In this document: in pieces, positions 59,333-64,000 of the stretch
Numbering within the stretch: position 1 is the first letter of the stretch
How the letters are laid out: every line of letters begins with the position of its first letter
NCBI RefSeq assembly: GCF_001613325.1
Contig: NZ_BDCD01000016.1
Span: forward strand, 248,001-312,000
Direction: 5' to 3'
DNA length: 64,000 nt
Origin: Nocardia yamanashiensis NBRC 100130
GTDB lineage: Bacteria > Actinomycetota > Actinomycetes > Mycobacteriales > Mycobacteriaceae
Position numbers and translations under genes: made by a program
Notes under the pieces: generated by a model
What the model saw: only the letters and a program-made list of their open reading frames with translations
What the model was told of the DNA's origin: nothing
Database searches by the model: none

Positions 59333-61216
59333 TTGCTCGAGCCGCTGGCGGCAGATGAACCGGCCCAGGTCGGTCGCTATCGGATACTGGGTGTCCTCGG
59401 CAGGGGCGGAATGGGCCGGGTGCTGCTCGGCATCGGCCCGGACGGTCGTTTCGTCGCCATCAAACAGATTCACGCGCATTTGCTCGGCAATCAGGAATAC
59501 CGGGACCGGTTCGCCAATGAGGTCACCATTTCCGCGCGCGTCTCCGGGGCCTTCGCGGCGGCCGTCATCGACTATTCCACGGCCGGGGACACGCCCTGGC
59601 TCGCATCGGTTTTCATTCCGGGCGTCGCACTCGACAAAGCCGTCGAGAACTTCGGGCCGCTCCCGGTCTCGGCGCTGCGCACGCTCGCCTCGGGGCTGGC
59701 GTCCGCATTGCATTCGATTCACGACGCCGGACTGGTGCACCGGGATCTCAAGCCCGCCAATGTGATTCTGGCCGCCGACGGGCCGCGCGTCATCGACTTC
59801 GGCATCGCGCAAATGGTGGGCGACGCGGGGGAGCTGACCGGCGTCGGCGTGGTGGGCAGCGTGTCGTACATGTCGCCGGAGCAGGCGACCCGCCAGCAGA
59901 TCACCTCGGCCAGCGATATCTTCTCCCTCGGCACGCTGCTGTATTGCGCTGCCACCGGGGTGAATCCGTTCGCGGCCTCGCTGCCGGCGCAGATTCTGGC
60001 CAATGTGGTCAATGACAAACCGCGGCTGGAACGGGTGCCGGTGGAGCTCCGGGATCTGGTCGGGGCCTGCCTGCGCAAGGATCCGGCGGCGCGGCCGACG
60101 CCGGCGCAGATCCTCGACCATCTCGGGGTGCTGTCGGTGCGATCGCAGCCCTGGCCGCCGCTGATCCACCGCGCCATCGAGGAACAGGCGCAACGCTTGC
60201 GCGCCTTCACCACCGATCCCGACGCGACCCAGGTGATCGTGCCCGCGGTGCCCGCGCCGTTGCACCCGGCGGCCGCCCACGGCGGCACGATCAGGCCGCG
60301 CAGGCGGCGGGGACTGGTGCTGGGGGCGCTGGCGGCGGTGGTGATCGCGGTGATCGGCGGGGCGGTGGTGTTCCTGCGCGACGGCCCGGCCGGGGACGGC
60401 GCGAGCGGCGCCCTGCCCGCGCTGGCCGAGCTGCGGACCACGGATATGTGCGGCTGGTTGAAGCAGGCCCTCGGCCCGGTCTTGCCCGCGGAGGTGGTGA
60501 CGGCTTCCTCCGGGGCCAAACGCGATATCGCGGCGTGGCGGTGGGGCCCGACGGTGACGTGGGGGTGCATCGCCAGTTCCGGTGGCGATCAATTCGCGGT
60601 CGAAATCGGGCAGAGCGTGGACCGGTTCGCCGCCACCGGCGCCGAAGTCAATGGGTTCGAGCTGATCCGGCGCGGCACCGAATGCGCGTTCGCGGTGGCC
60701 AATGGGAGCACGGAGCAGCGCTGGGGGGTCACCGTCGTGACCTCGGGCAGCGGTGAGTGCCTGCTGGCCCGGCACATTCTCGATCGGCTCACCGCGACGC
60801 TGTCCGCGCGACCGGCCGCCGCCGACGCTCGATCGCTGGCGGTGGTCGATCCCTGTGCGCTGCTCACCGATTCGGAGATCACCACGGCGGGCGCGGCCGG
60901 ACCCGGCATCCCGGAAGCGCACGGCTGTGTGTGGCGGGGTGGGACGTCGGTGGAGTTGCAATTGGAGCTGCCGCGCCAAGTGGATGTGGTCACTCGCGGT
61001 GAGGTGGTGGAGCTGGACAACGGCATTGTCATCGAACAACCGAACAGTTTCGATTCGGCCATGCATTGCCAGCGGCTCTATCGGTTCCGGGCCATCGACG
61101 AAACCTATGTGGAAACCGTGACAGCCCTGGTTATTTCGGACAAACAGGACGGATCGCAATGCGCTACGGCGACCTCGGTGCTCACCGCCGCCATTGCGCG
61201 GCTGCCGAAGAAATAG
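59333..61216 (+). CDS. Transmembrane Ser/Thr protein kinase (PknB-type) with extracytoplasmic sensor
   Basis: 627 residues. The kinase domain (about 15-265) has loop GRGGMG, Lys44 in VAIK, catalytic H136-R-D138 in HRDLKPAN, DFG at 155-157 and SPEQ, so it is active. After a basic stretch comes one membrane helix (about 327-348). The extracytoplasmic part (about 350-627) has two Cys-containing repeats, beginning TTDMCGWLK and VVDPCALLTDSEI, reminiscent of DUF3558 lipoproteins. It probably senses an envelope signal. The TTG start follows GGGGAG; no ATG fits. It is first of a kinase-lipoprotein-kinase cluster. Confidence 0.9.
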   Translation: MLEPLAADEPAQVGRYRILGVLGRGGMGRVLLGIGPDGRFVAIKQIHAHLLGNQEYRDRFANEVTISARVSGAFAAAVIDYSTAGDTPWLASVFIPGVALDKAVENFGPLPVSALRTLASGLASALHSIHDAGLVHRDLKPANVILAADGPRVIDFGIAQMVGDAGELTGVGVVGSVSYMSPEQATRQQITSASDIFSLGTLLYCAATGVNPFAASLPAQILANVVNDKPRLERVPVELRDLVGACLRKDPAARPTPAQILDHLGVLSVRSQPWPPLIHRAIEEQAQRLRAFTTDPDATQVIVPAVPAPLHPAAAHGGTIRPRRRRGLVLGALAAVVIAVIGGAVVFLRDGPAGDGASGALPALAELRTTDMCGWLKQALGPVLPAEVVTASSGAKRDIAAWRWGPTVTWGCIASSGGDQFAVEIGQSVDRFAATGAEVNGFELIRRGTECAFAVANGSTEQRWGVTVVTSGSGECLLARHILDRLTATLSARPAAADARSLAVVDPCALLTDSEITTAGAAGPGIPEAHGCVWRGGTSVELQLELPRQVDVVTRGEVVELDNGIVIEQPNSFDSAMHCQRLYRFRAIDETYVETVTALVISDKQDGSQCATATSVLTAAIARLPKK

Positions 61217-61217
61217 C

Positions 61218-62399
61218 ATGAACGGTATGCGGGGGCGGCGATATCGCGCGCGCGGACTGGCGGTGCTGACCAGCCTGGTGCTCGGGGTGAGCGGGTGCGG
61301 GGAAGCCACGCCCGCACCGGATCTCGGGCCCTATTCGACGGCCCGGGCGGCGGCCGATTACGACGGCAAGGCGAGCGTCGCACGCGGGATCCTGGTGGAG
61401 TCGTTGCGGATCGGCGAGCGCCTGGTGTTCGCACAGCAGATCGATTCCGACCTCGCCCACGGGCGCGGCGGCGGGGTGATCGTGGATCATGCCGGCGCGT
61501 CCGGGCCGCTCTCGCCCGCCGCCCGCACGGCCTTGCAGCCGTTCGAGGTGCTGGGCGGGTACAGCGCCGTGGCCGGGAATTCCGCGCAGCTCGGACAGCA
61601 GCCCGGGAAGTCGCTGACCGTCACCGTGCTGGCGCTGCCCAGTGACGAGCTGGCGGTGGCGGCGGCGCAGGCCATGGCGGCCGCCGACTTCGGGTCCGAG
61701 GCCGGGAACAGCCTGCTTGCCATTCCCAATGTGCCTGCCGCGCAAGGATACTGGCAATCACGAGTGAAGATCGCGACCGCCTGGACCACGTGGAAATCCC
61801 TGGTGCTGGTCGTCAACGCCAAGTTCGAGAACGCGCGCGCCAGCCAGCTGGTCGACATGCTGGACCGGACCGTCAAGGAACAGGTGAGCGGTCTGTCCGG
61901 GTTCGTGCCCACGCGCTCGGCCGACCTGCCGAACCTGAAGATGGATCCGGACGAACTGCTCACCGATCTGGTGCGGACCGGGACGAATACCCCGGACAAG
62001 CTGGAATTCGCGGTGTACGGGCCGCGCGCCTACGCCCTGCTGCTGGACCGGCCGTCGCAGCGGCTGTCGGAGTACCGGGAATTCAAGGTCGACGCGGTGG
62101 CGGTGGCGCACAACAACCAGCTCTTTCGCGCCGAGGACGGCGATGCCGCCGACTCGTTGCAGCACGCCATCGAAAGCGAGCTGACGGCAACGGGTTACGA
62201 GAGCATGGACGCGGGCGCGGGCGTCACCGGCGTGTCCTGCTACCGAGCCACGCAACCCGACGCCCGCGTGATCGAGGCCCGGCACTACGCCTGCCTGCTG
62301 CGGCACGGGGCGTACGTGTGGCGGATCAACGGCAATCAGGAAGTGCCCGTGCGGCAGATGGCGGCGGCGCAGGCGGCGCTCTCGAGGGAGAATCGATGA
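61218..62399 (+). CDS. Lipoprotein of unknown function between two kinases
   Basis: 393 residues. The signal LAVLTSLVLGVSGC ends in a lipobox with Cys27 or nearby, so it is anchored outside the membrane. The mature protein has about 360 residues with no motif I recognise. Two Cys (VSCYRATQ and YACLLRHG) lie near the C-terminus. It starts 1 bp after the first kinase stop and ends 22 bp before the second kinase. That placement suggests it acts in the same envelope pathway, perhaps as a ligand-binding partner; this is inference. Confidence 0.85.
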   Translation: MNGMRGRRYRARGLAVLTSLVLGVSGCGEATPAPDLGPYSTARAAADYDGKASVARGILVESLRIGERLVFAQQIDSDLAHGRGGGVIVDHAGASGPLSPAARTALQPFEVLGGYSAVAGNSAQLGQQPGKSLTVTVLALPSDELAVAAAQAMAAADFGSEAGNSLLAIPNVPAAQGYWQSRVKIATAWTTWKSLVLVVNAKFENARASQLVDMLDRTVKEQVSGLSGFVPTRSADLPNLKMDPDELLTDLVRTGTNTPDKLEFAVYGPRAYALLLDRPSQRLSEYREFKVDAVAVAHNNQLFRAEDGDAADSLQHAIESELTATGYESMDAGAGVTGVSCYRATQPDARVIEARHYACLLRHGAYVWRINGNQEVPVRQMAAAQAALSRENR

Positions 62400-62421
62400 C
62401 ATCGGCGAGGGAGGCGCGACG

Positions 62422-64000
62422 ATGAAACCCCGGGGTCGGCACGTGCCGAAGCAACTGGGCCGCTACCGGGTGCTGGCGGTGATCGGGCACGGGGCCATGG
62501 GGGAGGTGCTGCTGGGGCGGGGACCGGACGGGCGGTTGGTGGCCATCAAGCTGATCCACCGGGAGCTCGCGGGGGACGTGACGTTCCATGCGCGCTTCCG
62601 GCGCGAGATCGAAGCGTCCAAACGGGTCACCGGGGCGTACACGGCGGGTGTGGTCGGGTACGACATCGACTGCGATCGGCCCTGGCTGGCAACGGAATTC
62701 ATCGCCGGTCCGACCTTGCAGGAGATGCTCGACAGCTACGGCAAACTGCCGTTGCCGGGGTTGAAGCTGCTGGCGGTCGGGCTGGCGTCGGCGCTGCTGG
62801 AGATCCATCGCACCGAGGTGGTGCATCGCGATCTCAAACCGAGCAATGTGCTGCTCACCGCCGAAGGGCCGCGCGTCATCGACTTCGGGATCGCGCTGGC
62901 GCTGGAAACCGATGTGGCGCTGACCATGGCGGGGGTGCGGATCGGGTCGCCCGCCTACATGTCGCCCGAACAGGCGGGCGGGCAGTCGCTGACCATGGCG
63001 TCGGATGTGTTCTCGCTCGGGTCGGTGCTGGTGATGGCGGCGACCGGGTCGATTCCGTTCGGGTCGGCGGGGCCGCTGCACGGTACGGCGGATCTGGGTG
63101 CGGTGCCGGTGGAGATGCGCGAGCTGATCGCCGCCTGCCTGAATCCCGATGCGGCGCTGCGGCCTACGCCCGCACAGGTGCTGGACGCGGCCGAGCGGAT
63201 TCCGGCCGATCCGGTGTGGCCGGGGCCGGTGCGGCGGCGGATCGAGGAATTCCGGATGGAGGCGGTGCGGTGGGCCGACGGGCCGGCCGAATCGGCCGGG
63301 CCCTGGAAACGGATGCGGCCCTGGTATCGCCGGATCGTGGTGGGAGTGGCGGTGGGTGTGGTGGCGGTGCTGGCGGCGAGCCTGCTGGTGGATATGACGG
63401 TGCCGGGGCATGCCGTCGCCATGAGTGATCCGCCGCTTGTGCTGACGGACAAGGAGATTCGCAGTCTGGACGTGTGCGAGCTGCTCGGGCCGGCGGTGCT
63501 GGGAGAGTTCGGCACCTATGTCGACGAGCTGACCGCGGACGGGGCGATGGCGTGCGCGACCGGGATGACCGATACCGCCGGGCGGAAGCTGGAATACACG
63601 CTGTCCGTGGCCAATCCGGTGGGGACGGTGCGGGCGCGGAACGAGCCTACCGGGAGCACCATCGCGTGGATGCCGGTGCTGGGGCTGGCCGCCACCGCCG
63701 CCACCTGTGATCGTTATGTCATCACCCAGAGCGGGCTGCCGCTGTCGGTGAATCTGCGAGTTCGGGTGGCGAGTGGGGACGGGTGCGTGGCCGCGGAGAA
63801 GGCGCTGCGGGCGATCGTGCATCGGCTGTCGGTGAACCCGCCGTTGCGTGCGCTGCCCGCGAATTCCGTGCTGGCCCTGGATCCTTGCACGTTGTTCGAG
63901 CGCGGAACCACTCCGGCGGGGATCGGGGATCCCGCCGTCTACACCACTTCCGGGCCGCACGGCTGTCTGCTGTCGGGCCGGGACGGGGAGCTCACGCTCA
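62422..64000 (+). CDS. Second transmembrane Ser/Thr protein kinase (3' end outside window)
   Basis: 526 codons are visible and the frame runs off the right edge. The kinase domain has loop GHGAMG, Lys43, H135-R-D137 in HRDLKPSN, DFG at 154-156 and SPEQ, so it is active. The membrane helix is at about 305-323. The outer part again has Cys-containing repeats (LDVCELLGPAVL and ALDPCTLFERGTTP), parallel to those of the first kinase, so the two are paralogues. The ATG follows GAGGGAGG. The long reverse-strand open frame over it is a shadow. Confidence 0.9.
   Translation, partial: MKPRGRHVPKQLGRYRVLAVIGHGAMGEVLLGRGPDGRLVAIKLIHRELAGDVTFHARFRREIEASKRVTGAYTAGVVGYDIDCDRPWLATEFIAGPTLQEMLDSYGKLPLPGLKLLAVGLASALLEIHRTEVVHRDLKPSNVLLTAEGPRVIDFGIALALETDVALTMAGVRIGSPAYMSPEQAGGQSLTMASDVFSLGSVLVMAATGSIPFGSAGPLHGTADLGAVPVEMRELIAACLNPDAALRPTPAQVLDAAERIPADPVWPGPVRRRIEEFRMEAVRWADGPAESAGPWKRMRPWYRRIVVGVAVGVVAVLAASLLVDMTVPGHAVAMSDPPLVLTDKEIRSLDVCELLGPAVLGEFGTYVDELTADGAMACATGMTDTAGRKLEYTLSVANPVGTVRARNEPTGSTIAWMPVLGLAATAATCDRYVITQSGLPLSVNLRVRVASGDGCVAAEKALRAIVHRLSVNPPLRALPANSVLALDPCTLFERGTTPAGIGDPAVYTTSGPHGCLLSGRDGELTL

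Noticed and set aside
62326..63960. A 544-codon reverse-strand frame at the right edge
   Set aside because: It lies opposite a clear kinase with VAIK, HRDLKP and DFG. The reverse product is Arg/His/Pro-rich.

Overview
The window is high-GC actinobacterial DNA, most likely from a Nocardia or a close relative in the Mycobacteriales. The evidence is GTG/TTG starts, many 4-bp start/stop overlaps, a secreted cutinase, PhoP-like two-component systems, a beta-phosphoglucomutase/GH65 pair arranged like M. tuberculosis Rv3400-Rv3401, PknB-type membrane kinases and an actinobacterial gas-vesicle operon. The genus is inferred from gene content, not from a marker gene.

Bases 1-25670 hold the 3' end of a giant non-ribosomal peptide synthetase that is cut by the left edge. 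What is visible is an adenylation domain interrupted by an FkbM-type methyltransferase, then six full modules and a thioesterase: (A-FkbM-A)-T | C-A-T-E | C-A-T | C-A-T-E | C-A-T-E | C-A-T | C-A-T-TE. DCL-type condensation domains follow every epimerase and LCL-type domains follow the other modules, so the line looks intact. It should make a peptide of at least seven residues with D-residues from visible modules 2, 4 and 5. The rest of the cluster must lie to the left; nothing to the right looks biosynthetic.

Bases 25.7-42.3 kb are mixed chromosomal genes. They include an autoregulated small regulator/membrane-protein pair, a serine beta-lactamase-like lipoprotein, an alpha/beta hydrolase, the beta-PGM/GH65 operon, a cupin and a SnoaL-like protein, a large AfsR/SARP-type ATPase regulator with a tandem-repeat linker, an SRPBCC protein, an SDR, a PP2C phosphatase, a cation/proton antiporter, a ParA-like ATPase and a cutinase.

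Bases 42.4-51.5 kb carry two consecutive response-regulator/histidine-kinase pairs, an MpaB-type oxygenase, a Rieske lipoprotein, a zinc-type CDF exporter and a membrane adenylate cyclase.

Bases 51.5-57.5 kb form a stress-like block: csbD, a tightly overlapping gas-vesicle operon (gvpA-F-G-O-J-L-S-K), a holin-like membrane protein and a thiamine-diphosphate enzyme. Promoter-like sequences of the actinobacterial SigB/SigF type (GTTT or GTGT, 15-16 bp, GGGTAG/T) lie before csbD, the holin-like gene, the thiamine-diphosphate enzyme, the beta-PGM/GH65 operon and possibly the antiporter. This suggests scattered genes share a general-stress response. The window ends with a flavin monooxygenase and a kinase-lipoprotein-kinase cluster, whose last kinase is cut by the right edge. 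No tRNA, rRNA, CRISPR array or insertion sequence was recognised, and no intergenic stretch exceeds about 170 bases.
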